Positions 22,681 to 34,699 of a stretch of 64,000 bases of DNA are shown here, in pieces. Within the stretch, counting starts at the first letter, position 1, and each line of letters begins with the position of its first letter. The notes beneath the pieces were generated by a model. The model saw only the letters and a program-made list of their open reading frames with translations, ran no database searches and was not told the DNA's origin. The translations under genes were made by a program, and so were the position numbers. The stretch is from Lutjanus erythropterus (taxonomy: Eukaryota > Chordata > Actinopteri > Lutjaniformes > Lutjanidae), in assembly GCA_020091685.1 (NCBI GenBank), contig CM034608.1:4998751-5062750 (forward strand). The letters run 5' to 3'.

Positions 22681-23027
22681 TTTTGTTAAAATGGTGATGT
22701 TGGTCAGTTGGTCCAGCCAAAACTTTGGTCAGATTCTTACTTGATTTGCTGATATTATACAGATATTAATTCTCTCAAGAATTTTCCAAATCTAATGGAC
22801 TGATTGTGACTAAATTTCCAGATATCTCCCTGTTCCCCAGAGGATAAGCTTTTAATGACCTCATGACCTCATGACCTTTCCTTACGACAGATTTAGGCTA
22901 ATAAATGTTCAGCACCACTGCTGGTACGACTCCAAGAAAGGCTAAATCATCAGTATGTTTTTTGTTTGAAACAGCCACAATATGAAATTATTCTAACAAA
23001 CAAACTCTGGAGAACCTGCACATGTAT

Positions 23028-23028
<1 letters not shown>

Positions 23029-23064
<36 letters not shown>
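23029..23064. repeat. (CA)n microsatellite
   Basis: Uninterrupted CA dinucleotides. Confidence 0.97.
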
Positions 23065-23065
<1 letters not shown>

Positions 23066-23122
23066 CTCCCTCCTTTCTCAGACTGCAGGTGCAGCCGCTC
23101 AACTAGCTGCTATGGAAAAATG

Positions 23123-23228
23123 TATGTGTGTGTGCGTGTGTGTGTGTGTGTGTGTGTGCGAGAGAGAGAGAGGGGGGGGGGGGGGGGGTGGCAATGAACA
23201 GGAGCATAGCTAGATAGATAGATAGACA
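23123..23228. repeat. Compound microsatellite (TG)n-(GA)n-(G)n ... (GATA)n
   Basis: TG to 23158, GA to 23172, a G run of about 17 to 23188, then after 20 bp a short (TAGA)n at 23210-23226. The G run can form intermolecular G-quadruplex. Confidence 0.95.
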
Positions 23229-23419
23229 CATTATATACATATTTCTACATGTATGATCTAAACCTGTTACTGCTGTATTTAGAGAATGAAAAATGAAATG
23301 TTCAAAATGAAAAAATTAAGAATGGAAGGAAAGGAGAGCAGCGAGAGAGAAAAAAATGAGGGAGGGAAGGGGGCGTTCATCATGAACATCTGGCCCTGTG
23401 GCTATGAAAGGACTCCCTG

Positions 23420-23420
<1 letters not shown>

Positions 23421-23463
<43 letters not shown>

Positions 23464-23476
23464 ACACACACACACC
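23421..23476. repeat. (CA)n microsatellite
   Basis: CA dinucleotides with one CTCA interruption. Confidence 0.97.
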
Positions 23477-23639
23477 TTCCCCTGTGTAAATCTGTCTGGC
23501 CAGGTGAGGTTTTAAACTCAGCAACGTACAGACTAAAATTATAATCTGAGTCAGGAGTTTAGTCTGAACAAAACAAAACTTTACATAAATTTGCCTGATC
23601 TCAGTTGCTTTGTCAATTAGCCCCCCCCCCCCTCTTTTT

Positions 23640-25600
23640 TTTTACTGATCAGCTCAGTCTACAATAATATGCCAACATGTTTGTTTATTGTTTGTTTTAT
23701 TATTAGTAGTATTTTACTCTATTTCTGTTTTTTTTGTTGTTGTTTGTTTCTTTTTTATTTGTTTATTTACTAAATTGATTTTTGATTTTACTCTAGAAAT
23801 GTTTTAATCTTGGGTCTACCATGTAAAGCACTTTGTACATTTTTGTTTATTATTATTATGATTATTATGATTATTATATGTATTTAATTAAAATGTGTCG
23901 GTGGACATGGTTTTACTGTCATTTGGATTAGATATGGTTGTAAATATGTTTTCTTATTTATGTCTGTGTCTCAGTTCTCACCCCAGCAGTCTGGTGATTC
24001 TGACAGTTCTGTGGCGCATCTCTGACAGCGTTGACACTTGTTCACACATTCAGCAACAGAGGTTGAAACACCTGAGTGTGAGTTTGAACATCCACATCAC
24101 CAGATATATGGAAAAAAAATATTCTAACCAGTTAAAAAACAAGTTCTCACATTATAAATATGCTTGAGATAGATAAAATAATGTTATTCCACACTGACAT
24201 GTATATTATCTTGTTCCAGCTCTCCATTAAAGCTGCATGATGTTTACAATATCAATATTCAAACCAAAGACTCCATGGGAGATCCCAGTGGACTCAGCCT
24301 CCAGGACAGACTGTGGCCAGTCTCACAGGGAATACAGTACCGAGGTGGTTCCCTCAATGGGTTTGGCTCCTGGCACCCCGAGGCTGAGTCAGCTAATAGA
24401 ATGACAAGCTGTATGGCTAACTGAGCTAATGCCAGCTATCGTTTACAGCATATAGTAGTTAGCCTACTTTAGTAAACTAGCTAACTGCTAACCATTTATC
24501 AGAAAGTTCTGTAGACCACCTTGGTTCTGTGCTCTGCCATCAAACTGGCCCTATAACATTTAATGTCATCTTCATGACTAGTCTACTTCAGCTGAAGTCC
24601 AAGAAAACATTCATGACACACTTATAATGGTCTCACAACAGCCAGTGCCAAAACCACATGCTTAACAGTTTTTTTAAGTTTGATCATGTCAAGTTGTCAT
24701 AGAAAAGACAAAGACATCTCAAACAATATCCATTTTGCTTTTAAAATGAGCAAAATTTGAGCAAGTGGCACTTAAAGGCAACAGCCATAAACATGCATAA
24801 AGACTATGTCATGTTCAGAAAAAACTTGTTTTATTAGCACTAACACAAGTGACAGTTGTCTATGCAGCATATATAAAATAGTATTTAGCACGGAGGTTAA
24901 AGCTAACAGACTAACACAAGCAGCAGTTTTCCAGGACAGATTAATGTTAGCAAAGGAGCGAGAGCTAACTGTTAAATAAGACAAGTGGTAGTTGTCCGGG
25001 CTCACAAATCTCATTACACAAAAGTACAGGGTTTCTCAAAGTTGTGAACCAGGAGGACTGCACTGCCGCCAACCAGCAACCCTTGCCATCTCATCAATGA
25101 CCCAGAAGCTAAATAGGCCGGTTTCAGCTGATCTGCAGCGGTACTGTCACTGGAGGTCAGTCCATTTGCATAGGGGAACAGCACCTGGCAAATGACACAG
25201 AACCTCAACAGAACGCTGTCCCTCTCCACCAGCAACATTAATGCAAAAACACAATGGCGAGTAATGACATAGTTATGATGGTGTCATGTCAGTCTTATGC
25301 ACACCCTTTCAAATACAGTGCTGCAAATGTTTTGCTGCAAAGCATGTGTTTGTACGGACTGACCCATGGATGAGTCAGAGGGGTTTCATGTTTCAGTGTC
25401 AAATATTCCAGTCAGATAATCCTGAGCAATGAACAGAGTTCACATCTACTCTTGGTTTACAGTTCTATGTGCATTTAAATACAATTCTTGTGGAAATACT
25501 GCACCGAAGAAGAGACCTGATGCAGATTTAGGTGTTGAGGTTAGACTTTTAGGCTTAGCTTCATTCATCAACAGGTGTGATCTCCCTGGATTTCCTCTAT
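23640..25600. other. Unannotated sequence
   Basis: No supported gene. 23690-23890 is T-rich with 'catgtaaagcactttgta' and a TTA/TGA microsatellite, possibly a LINE/SINE tail. The rest is unique-looking. Confidence 0.35.
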
Positions 25601-25619
25601 TGTAAACTACAACCGTCTC

Positions 25620-25880
25620 CATCTTCCCCTCCTAATGGTGAGCTCCTCATGAGCCTGCAGTCGCTCATTATGACATCACATAATCAGCGTAAAACTCGCC
25701 GAGCCTTTAATCCTCCACAGAGATGATTCCAGATTGTTCCTCTGTGCTGGCCTCTGTTCATTACATTTAATTCATATTATCTCTATAGATTTAATTCTAA
25801 TTAATTTCATTAGTAAAAGTGGAGCTGCAGAACATGGCTCTGCCTGACCTGGACTGTGACCTTTTTAGATTTGCAGAGCA
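25620..25880. promoter_or_regulatory. Conserved-element-like block with ATTA motifs
   Basis: Unique block with gctcattatgacatcacata (CRE-like tgacatca next to a homeodomain-like cattat), 'gcctttaatcctccac' and ctaattaatttcattag. Dense homeodomain-type words without repeat structure suggest a regulatory element; untested. Confidence 0.3.
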
Positions 25881-25939
25881 GCAGATTGTGGACAACATCG
25901 ACTGACGGGATCTGGCCTTATTTAGTTAAATGACACACA

Positions 25940-27030
25940 CGCACACAAAACAGAACAGACAAAGCACTGTGGATAAAACCAGCCCGTTGTCACTCCCAAA
26001 GCGCCAAATACAGCAAGATAGTCCATGTATGAAGGTGGTGGAGGTAGGGAGGATGGATAGATTAAAACATATGCAAGACTTTCATGCAGGAGACTGGGTT
26101 TGTGTCCTGTCAATGCTGACTTCTTTCCCTCTTTGCACCACTGTAGAATTACTCTAAAAGACCTATCCAAGGCTTACCCAAAGTAAATTGGAAGCTGCTC
26201 TGGTTTGGCATGGTTTTCATCTCTTTTTGAAAGTTTTTTTTTTTCACGTTATGTTTTTTCTTCCTGAAAAATATGCCTGCAGATGAACTGTGACTTCTTA
26301 GCTGGAAAACACAGCATTTTGCCTTACCCAGTCCCAAGTTCAAATGTGATAACAACAACACAGAAAATTGCAGACGTTTTTTCTCAGAGTATGTCTGGAT
26401 GCTATTTGGGGACCCCAAACCCTCCTGTATGCGAATAACTGAAGCATAAATACATAATAGTTCTTCATCCCCTGTTGAAACCATACCTTCTGTATATTTG
26501 TGGCACTGGCTGTACTTGTGGTTGCCATTGATTGAAACACAAGAATCTCGACAATGGTATGTCACATGAGTATACATGTTTACACAGTAGTTGTGTACTT
26601 TGACCCTCTGTTTGCCTCTGTCAAAGCACAGTGAGCAGAGTTACATACATGAACTGTCCAAGTAGTTTTCGTGCCTTTATTTTGAAAGTCTACCTGGATG
26701 TTGCATTGCTAACTTGACTGTGGAACCCTACATATGCTGACAAAGCTGTCATATTTGATGAGTTGGGAGTGAGAACTGGTTGGTTAAAAACATTAGTCTT
26801 TATTATCTGTTAGGGGCCACCATTTTTTTTTAAAAAAAGGTCAAGAAATCAAGGAATCCTGTTGGCTTAATCACACTGTACACATGTCCTTAGTTTGAAT
26901 TAAGCATCTAATTTTGGCCTCCTCTTAGTTCCTTATTGTGGAAAAAAAAAGATCAGACAAATGAGCTCATTTTAAAGCTCACCATCAAGTCTTTTCACCC
27001 AATCAATGGTCAGGTGATTTTCTGTCACTT
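25940..27030. other. Unannotated sequence
   Basis: No supported gene. The minus-strand frame at 26149-26577 has no recognised domain. Confidence 0.35.
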
Positions 27031-27039
27031 TTGAGACGG

Positions 27040-27186
27040 TCCCTGAAACTTTGCCTCCCATCGCTTCTCTTTTCTTCTTTTTCTTTCTCTCTGATGGACT
27101 AATTATTGTCGTTGTTCTGCCGCTCGCGCTGCTGGCTGCCAAATGGAATTAAAAACCAATTATTGATAAATGAAGAGTGGCTTTAG
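27040..27186. promoter_or_regulatory. Conserved-element-like block with paired AATTATTG motifs
   Basis: Contains ggactaattattgtcgttgt and, 45 bp on, accaattattgataaatgaa, separated by a GC-richer core, and abuts a (TG)n tract at 27188. The repeated aattattg words fit homeodomain/Sox-type sites. Inference only. Confidence 0.3.

Positions 27187-27187
<1 letters not shown>

Positions 27188-27238
<51 letters not shown>
27188..27238. repeat. (TG)n microsatellite
   Basis: About 25 uninterrupted TG dinucleotides. Further TG-rich patches lie at 27366-27387 and 27488-27520. Confidence 0.97.
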
Positions 27239-27240
<2 letters not shown>

Positions 27241-27659
27241 CTGGAACCGAGCCTGGACCAGAGTACTACATCTGTCATCCAACCGCCGTGACAGCCACTC
27301 ATGTGTGGCGTCGCATCCTGTGCAATTCAACACACACATCTGCACTGCAACGCCTTCGCTGCAGGAGTGTGTGTGTGTGTGTGTGTGAAATATGTTTTAT
27401 TGTGCATCTGTGCTCTCATATGTGTGTTCAGATGTGTGTATGATGTATATCTGTGACATTTTAGCATGTGCATATGTACATGTGTGCAAGTGTGTGTGCA
27501 GGTGTGTGTGTGTGTGTGTGAAGACTGATGCTATCTTTGACTGCATGTTTGTTGTGCGTTTTTTTCTGTGTTTGTGTGACAGATTGACGTGTGCACAGAT
27601 GGTGGCTGATGAACATATGAATTTCTCTTCACACTTTACATGTTGACATGACAACAGTT

Positions 27660-28480
27660 TTAAAGCACATATGATGCAAATTTCATAAAAGGAATCAAAT
27701 TAAAACACACTCTATTGATCCGTGTGGAGTATTAAAGTAACAGGAGAAATAATATGTCATGTCTGTCCATCCTGCAGGAAATCACCTTAAGTTTCTTTCA
27801 TTTTTCTTCTGAAGATCGTTTTCCCCTCTGAACTGTGAGTCTTAAAATAAAGGCTGTACTGGCCTGATTTTAAAGCCGTCTGAGACAAACTTGTAGCTCT
27901 ACTTGAATGACTTGGACTTGACTTGAAATGCAGTATAACAGGACTGAAATAAAAATGGCAAAGTGAAAAGAGGATGATCAACAGCATGCAGGGAAAGTTT
28001 ATTTGCACCTTTGGAACACTGACAATGCAAACTGCTTCATGTAGCACAAAGAAATTCATGAAAACACAATGAACAGGAAAATAAAATAGGTATACAAGCA
28101 AAACAAAGGTCTGAAATGCATCTCTGAGGGGTTTATCCTTTGCTCTGCAAGTGTTCAGATTCATGTCTGGAGATTTCAAAGCCTTGCACGCCTATACACA
28201 GGTGTTTTCAGTCAGAGCTGATTATACCTCGGATCAGGCTCAAGTCGACCAGAGCCGTGATTGTCATTAATTGATGTCATCAAACTAAATGACGGTGAGG
28301 TCAGACCAGATCTGGCATGGTGAGATCACGCTGTATTTGCTGTACAGTGCACCGCACTTAGACATTTCATTTAAGTGTTCCGAGTGTGAAATTTTTCCTC
28401 ATGCCACTACTGTCCGCTCATAATCCTACAATGGAATGCACCACATTTTATAGATGCAAAAATTGCAGTTGTGCAACTCA
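27660..28480. other. Unannotated sequence
   Basis: No supported gene or recognised repeat. Confidence 0.4.
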
Positions 28481-28485
28481 ATCAG

Positions 28486-29033
28486 TGGCTACATTTGCAT
28501 GCACATGCTACACATATGCTGGTATTAATTATTTTTCTTCTTCTTCTTCTTAATTCTTTGCACGTGTAAACAACAAATTCACAATATGCACCTCAATTGG
28601 GGTTTTTACAGAAATTTGTGACACAACTTATTCTGCTCTGTGTTGTAAACAAACCAAATAGTCAACAGTTTGCAGGACTGGGGTGGAAATGCGTGCACAA
28701 AAGAAAATGGTGGTGGGAGAAACACACCTACTTTTAAACATTTTATATGAAAACATTTTTTTGATCTGCACATTTATCACAATGCTGACCATTTCAATAA
28801 GGTGGTTATATGAATGAAAGAGGGAGGCTGAGTTTGCATGGTCAAACAAGTCTGCCACCGGTGGAAAATGTTTAAAAAATCAACTATTTTAATGGAAAGA
28901 TGCCTCCATATGCAGAGTTGCATGTAAACAGGAATATTCATTTTCATTAACCATGTAAATAGCTTAGTAGGAATATGATCTTTTTCAGAAAAAGGGCAAC
29001 AAACAGAATATTGTGTGCATGTAAAAGCAGCCA
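28486..29033 (+). mobile_element. DNA transposon relic with Myb/SANT-like fragment, copy 1
   Basis: The left end reads agtggctacatttgcatgca and the right end, on the opposite strand, attggcttgcttttacatgc minus one base, giving imperfect terminal inverted repeats of about 22 bp. The interior (28590-28980) is homologous over most of its length to 56310-57080. In the frame around 28810-28890 it encodes 'VKQVCHRWKMFKK' with two stops upstream, corresponding to 'VKQICHQWKTLKK' in copy 2. This is the third helix of a Myb/SANT (trihelix) DNA-binding domain of the sort carried by Harbinger-type transposons. The coding part is broken and no nuclease is present. Confidence 0.6.
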
Positions 29034-29039
29034 ATGAAG

Positions 29040-30650
29040 CAAAATGATGATGATTAATAAGGTTGTTTTCACAGCTACCTCCTTCGGTCTGGACTTTGGG
29101 AGTTTTCAGTTTGACCAAAACCAAATTTTGAGAAACAAAGAGAAACAAACTGCCGAACCTCAGTCCAACTGAAAGAGGTGGTGCACAAAGTTCTGACAGG
29201 CTATCATCATAACCAGGAAAGGCAAAATTATGCAACAATACAGAATGAGCTGTGGTAGCACGTGAAGAGAGAAAAGAGAGACCCAGAGTTTAATGAATGT
29301 TTTGTGGAACAATTTTATAAAGAGAAAAAACTCACAAAAATCCAGGCAATTTTCAGTGTGAGGATGAGAGAGTGAGAAACTGAACAGAACTGGCCACACG
29401 CCAGCGTCAGACGCACATCAGACACATGACTGCCTACAAACCAATCAATTGCAAGTACAGGGAGACACAGCTCACATACTGTAGATGATTAACAGGACAC
29501 AGGTATGTCATGTATAGATCTTTCACTGACAAAGACCACTCTATATGTGCAGTATAAGAGGGAGTTTATTTAGATTGGTGACAGGATTAAGGAAGGGTGG
29601 GATGGAGATTGTGTATGAAGGGATGATAGGGGTCAAGGGGAGGGATAAGGGGGGTTGATTGCATGGGGATGAATCAGGGTGGCGGTTTGGTCAGAGCAGC
29701 CAGGAGCTCCAGGAGGTCCAGAACTAGGAGTTTGGGTGTTTCATCCAGTCTGTGGCTCCTGAAGTAGACAAATGAAAGAATAACTTAGATGGAAGTATGA
29801 ACATGCATGTCTTTGATGGTGTGAGGAGACTGGAGCACCTGCAGAGACCCACGTGAACTGGGAGAATGTGTGAGCTCCCTGCAGGGGTGAACCGGGACCT
29901 TCTTTCTGTGTCCGCTGTGCTGACAGCTGAGCTGCCATGCTGCCTGCTGAGTGGATAGAGAAGAAGAGAACAGGGTCTTTTTTTTGGAGTTGACGGGTCA
30001 CAAGAACTGAGACAAATTGGGGGGGGGCTGATTGGGTTTGTGAGAAAGCGGCATGAACTCACTGATCAAATGTATATAATGTAACAAAAACATGAGCCTT
30101 ATTGATTATACAGAAGGACTATTGAATGAGAAATAAAACATAGCCATAGACCGTCATTATCTTTTCCCTGATTGGCACTCATTTGAAACTCACAAAACAC
30201 TCAAATTAATTTGTAGGGCTCATTATATTCAGTTTTCATATAACATATAAAAACATATGATACATGAAAACATATAAAAGATACACAAACCTGTGTGAAA
30301 ACTGGATTATGTCGGAAATATTTCGGAAATGTAATATAAAGACCGAATAGACACACAAAATTGGTATATCTTTACTGTTATTATTTATTTCAGGAACATC
30401 ATGTTTTAGAGCTCCCCTTTAATTTCTCAAAGCAGGCTTTCAGGGGAGCTCATGTCCTTTTCAGGGGAGCTGAACGCCCCGTAGCTCCTCCGTAGTTCGA
30501 ACTATGCCTTTTTTACTGTAAACTGTGGTAAACCTGATAAATGTCGTCTTGCCATATGCAGAACGCTCTGCGTGAAATATGGCCTAGAATCGTCTTAAAA
30601 AATCTTTTGAAGAACTATGAAAATGATGAGCCTTAATAACACAATTAATT
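29040..30650. other. Unannotated sequence
   Basis: No supported gene. 29580-29670 is G-rich. The minus-strand frames at 29160-30062 lack recognisable domains. Confidence 0.35.
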
Positions 30651-30829
30651 CAGACACAGGAAACACACACACACACAAATGTCTCCATACATACAGTTTA
30701 AAACATGCCCCACCCCCAACACACACACACACACAGTAAATTATTATTAATCCTAGTAATAACGGCCTCACTATGAATCCATCAACTGATCTCTATCTGT
30801 AAGGACTATTTTTAGAACTGCTGCGAGGG

Positions 30830-30830
<1 letters not shown>

Positions 30831-30878
<48 letters not shown>
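30831..30878. repeat. (TG)n microsatellite
   Basis: About 24 uninterrupted TG dinucleotides. Short CA tracts precede it at 30663-30678 and 30718-30736. Confidence 0.97.
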
Positions 30879-30881
<3 letters not shown>

Positions 30882-30939
30882 TACATGTATATCTATGTAT
30901 ATGTGTGTGTGTTGGTGGGGGTCGTGGGACTGGAGTTGT

Positions 30940-31150
30940 TTTCCAGAAAATAGTTTTGTAATTACATCTGCGAGGGGGGAAACTCGTTATCTGCGTTAGC
31001 GAGCGGCCGACGGCGAACGCTTTGAAATATGGCTCCTCTTCAGCGCGGCGACGCCAAAATACTGGTAATAACTGCTGATAAACAAGGCGAGTGTAATTGC
31101 ATCTATTTGCATTTTTAAATAATGCCGCTGAAAAATAAATGTGTTTGCTG
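30940..31150. promoter_or_regulatory. Conserved-element-like block
   Basis: Unique, CpG-containing sequence (gttagcgagcggccgacggc) passing into an AT-rich half with gtaattgcatctatttgcat and aataatgcc. The octamer-like tttgcat and homeodomain-like taattg words and the sharp contrast to the flanks suggest a regulatory element or CpG-rich promoter. I see no start codon or splice site to support a gene. Confidence 0.3.
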
Positions 31151-31205
31151 TAGACAGTGGCTGCTAGGTGTAAACCGCACAGTCCCTTTCACACGGTGGG
31201 AGCTG

Positions 31206-31229
31206 CTTTTTTTTTTTTTTTTTTTTTTA
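31206..31229. repeat. Poly-T run
   Basis: Uninterrupted T homopolymer of over 20 nt. Confidence 0.9.
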
Positions 31230-33010
31230 ACATTTCTGCCTGTTTTCATTTCAGATTATCGTTTCAGCTTTTTAATAAGCTGATATATTATCTCATTATT
31301 TTTAAGGATTAATATTAGTATTATTTCAGAGGTTAAAACCAGGGAAACACCGCCGCCCTTCAAAAAGTTTGAAATGCTTTTCAATGACATAAAACATTTT
31401 GTTTTGTTTGCTCATTTATCTCGTGCTTTCAATGGAGCCTGCCTACAATAACTTAACGAGGAGCTCCACGTTCACGTTCCACGTTATTATCCTAATTATT
31501 TGCCATGTACACATAATCATACACATTAGATTCTTGTTGTTATATTAATACATAAGATATTTCAATTAATACATATTGTAAAAACTGCTTTTGGTGCTCA
31601 GAAATAAGTTGTAAGTGTCTAGCTGGAGGTGAAAGGTCAGGTAAGGCCTCTCCTCGACCAGAATGAGAGATACGGAGGTGGTCGCTGTTCACGTTAGACA
31701 ACAAAAAACAAAAAAACAAAAAAAAACTCAAAGTATTGGACAAACTTGATGGCCCTTTCATGACAACCCATCCAACAGTTTTAAGGACATCTCCCGAAAA
31801 CTGGAAATTTAATAGCAGTATATTACAAGGCTCTGGTGCTGTTAAGTATTCTTTAGAATTCTAACCAGTGGAAATCATTTAATGCTGGCACCAAACTACA
31901 GGAGTTTCAAGTCAGTCTTCCTCAGACTCAGCCTTCCCGAGAATCGGAGGAGAAATTTGGGCCTCAGACCTCAGGTCAGCAGATGTTCAGCCCAGATTAT
32001 CCTGTAATGTGAGAGGTTGACAGATCCAGGCTTCATCTGCTGATTTGTTCTTAGAATCTTTTGGGCCGCACAGATAATTTTAAACGTGTTTAATATATAT
32101 GATTTAAAGTCTGGATGATTCAATTGGTACAGAAGTAAAAGAGAGGTGTGCCCTTTTGGCTAATGTTAGCTTGCGTGCTACAGCTGACCATACATACCAA
32201 CCCTCCTGATTTTCCCTGGAGACTCCTGTTTTTCATTGCCCTCTCCACTTTCCTGCCTGGATCACAATTCTGCCCCATTAATCCCAATTTATGTCAAATC
32301 TTTTTTGTTTTTGTCTTTTAGAAAGTTTTAAAGGAAGGGACACATTTTTTTCTAAGAGCTTAGAAAAACTGTTGTAAAATATTAATTCTGTTATTGTAAT
32401 TCACTTGAAATTGGACCACTAGGTAAGGCTAAATGCTGTTTTCCAGTTAATAACTGTCACTTGTAAGTCATCTGCAGGCATCTGTTTGTAAAAAGAAATG
32501 ATTTGGTTTCGAAATCTTCTCTATTTTTGAGGTCTCAAGGTCAGCAAGTATACTGCTGACAGATATTATCCCAACTATCAACATCTCAGTTTTCCAGCTA
32601 TCACTGAGGAATCAACTTGCTGTGTTGACTGCATCTCTACAAACGTTTTTTCATCCAGACTCCTTTATCTTTTGTTTTTTTCTCACTGTAAAGCATTAGT
32701 TATTACAGTGAGATGCTCTGCTACGTCAGTCTCCATTGTTTACATCTGCTTCACCATGAAATCACGCAAGATTGTGCTCCCTCTTGCACACTAATCTTGA
32801 TAATATCCTGTACTGTGTGATGTGTCATTATTTTAAAATCTTGTAGTCTGTGAGTGTTTAAGATCAGAGAGAAGAGGATCTGTGAAGTTTCTCCTGATGT
32901 GTGTGGTGTAACCTGATTTTAAAATCTGTTTTTTAAAACCCTTGTAGTGTCAGGCCAGCTTTAGTGGTAAAATCTCACTAAATGTTTTTTTTTTTTCAAA
33001 TCTTGTAAAT
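31230..33010. other. Unannotated AT-rich stretch
   Basis: No supported gene or recognised repeat. Confidence 0.4.
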
Positions 33011-33029
33011 CTGTTAACACTTTCCAAGG

Positions 33030-33212
33030 CAGACCTTTTTCTGGGCTTGCATGCCTTTTATTCTATAGGACAGCTGAAGACATAACAGGAAAGGGGGAGA
33101 AAGAGAGCCGGGGATTGATGATGGGAGCTGAACCCACGGCCGCTGCAGAGGACCCACAGTCAACGGCACACGGAGCGAACACTCCACCGACCAAACTGCC
33201 AGGCCACCAGAC
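33030..33212 (-). mobile_element. tRNA-derived SINE
   Basis: Read on the minus strand, 33212-33120 has a tRNA-like head. It has an A-box-like tggcagtttggtcggtgg (33184-33201) and, about 50 bp on, a B-box-like gtgggttcagctccc (33123-33137). Downstream come the 'ccccggctctctttctcccc' word and 'cctgttatgtcttcagctgt', in the order of the abundant teleost SINE whose head resembles a tRNA. The B box differs from the ggttcgantcc consensus, so it is probably not transcribed. Confidence 0.7.
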
Positions 33213-33229
33213 TTTTTTCACGGTATAAA

Positions 33230-34420
33230 TCATATCACGAATGATGGCTGAATTCTATTTAGCTGCTTCAGTTTCTTATGCTGCCTTCAAGGGGGCTTGC
33301 ATTTGCTGTGTTCCCAAGAGGAGTTCATATGAACGCCCCCCTTGACCTGTGACATGTTTGCTTATATTGTCAGAAATGACAGAGACCACAGAACTTATTT
33401 TTTTGCTGGCTGGTAAGTCAATTTGTTGTAATTATAATTGTACAGAGTTTTTTTTTTTTAAACTGAAAATGTTTCCTATCGACTTCATCTTTTCATTATG
33501 CCTTCACATTTCCTGTGTTGTGTTATCCTCTTGTTAGCTTGCTAAATTGTCGCCTCAGTGGCTTGTAAATACTGCTGTTGCCTCACAGCGGTGTTCTTAC
33601 CACTTAATCACTTGTCAAGCATATAGCAAATGATGACATAGGAGGTTTTATGCTATGACGTGTCAATATCTGCAGTGAAAAAGTTTTGTAGTTGTTTTAG
33701 GAAGGTTCATTTTGATTTTAAGGTAAATGAGAATATAAACACATATACTGTCTATCCTAAATAATGAATAATGACACATCCTTTTCCTTTTTTACAGCAC
33801 TGCAGCTCCTGTTCGGTGATCTCGCATATTTTCTGTCATCAGATGAGGCTAAGTGGCTAATGTGACCTTGCTAACACAGATGTTGTACCAAACTATATTT
33901 ACACACACACACACCGTGCAAGTTTACAAGATAAGGGTCATTTATCTGAGCAGCTAGCTGCAGGTTTTATTATTAGCAGGTACGTGTGCTGACCAAAAGA
34001 AGCACTGCAACCTGTGCATGGCTGCAGAGTCACATTCATACATCCACATAATCTGTCTCTCTGCTTCTATGTCTTTATATATATTTATACTGTATCTATT
34101 TTATTCTTTCATTCCCTTCAATTTCCAGAAAATTCACCTGTTTTTTCTCCATCTTTTTCCTGTCTCTTTCTGATTCACTTGCCTTTTTATTTTTCTCACT
34201 CCATCACTCTTTACAGTCTCCATGTTTCTCTCTATCAGTCTTTCCATTTTGCTTCCTTCTACTTCCTTCTTCCTCATTATCCTCTTCTTGTCTTTCTCTT
34301 GTCACTTTTTCTACACCGTTTTTCCCTCAGCTCTCTCCTTCTCTCCATCTCTTCCCCCTTCACATGTACAACGGGGGTGGGGGTGTTAGGGTTGGTTTAA
34401 TTAATACCACAGCATCTCCC
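33230..34420. other. Unannotated sequence
   Basis: No supported gene. 34100-34360 is a TC-rich low-complexity tract whose Ser/Phe/Leu-rich open frame is not a gene. Confidence 0.4.
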
Positions 34421-34424
34421 CGCT

Positions 34425-34690
34425 CCGCTCCCCTCTCTGGCTCCGGACATTAATCAGAGGTATTTTCGGGGGAAGCGAGGCGGCGCAGGTGCAGATCGTC
34501 GGGGCAGCGAGAGACAGTCAGATGATGTATGGAAATACACGGCAGACCCTGATCCGGCCGGCCAATCATCATCCATCACCATCCGGTCGCCGGGCGGAAA
34601 CAAGTTAGCCCCACCAATGGAAAAAAGGGAGGCGACGGATTTACGTCTCGCTTATCAGGAACAAACAAGGTGGACGGTTTGTAAGTGGAA
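34425..34690. promoter_or_regulatory. Conserved-element-like CpG-rich block
   Basis: Unique sequence with gctccggacattaatcagag, a CpG-rich middle (aagcgaggcggcgcaggtgc) and ccggccggccaatcatcatc, i.e. a CCAAT-like word among ATTA/ATCA sites. Composition contrasts with the TC-rich left flank. Candidate enhancer or CpG-rich promoter; no exon visible. Confidence 0.3.
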
Positions 34691-34699
34691 AACAGGAGG

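Noticed and set aside
28777..29238. 153-codon minus-strand frame
   Set aside because: It lies antisense to the Myb/SANT transposon relic and shows no recognisable domain.
33120..33212. Functional tRNA gene
   Set aside because: The A- and B-box-like words are diverged and no clover-leaf with acceptor stem can be drawn; it fits a tRNA-derived SINE head.
34014..34400. 128-codon Ser/Phe/Leu-rich plus-strand frame
   Set aside because: It is a TC-rich low-complexity tract; no signal peptide or conserved motif is convincing.
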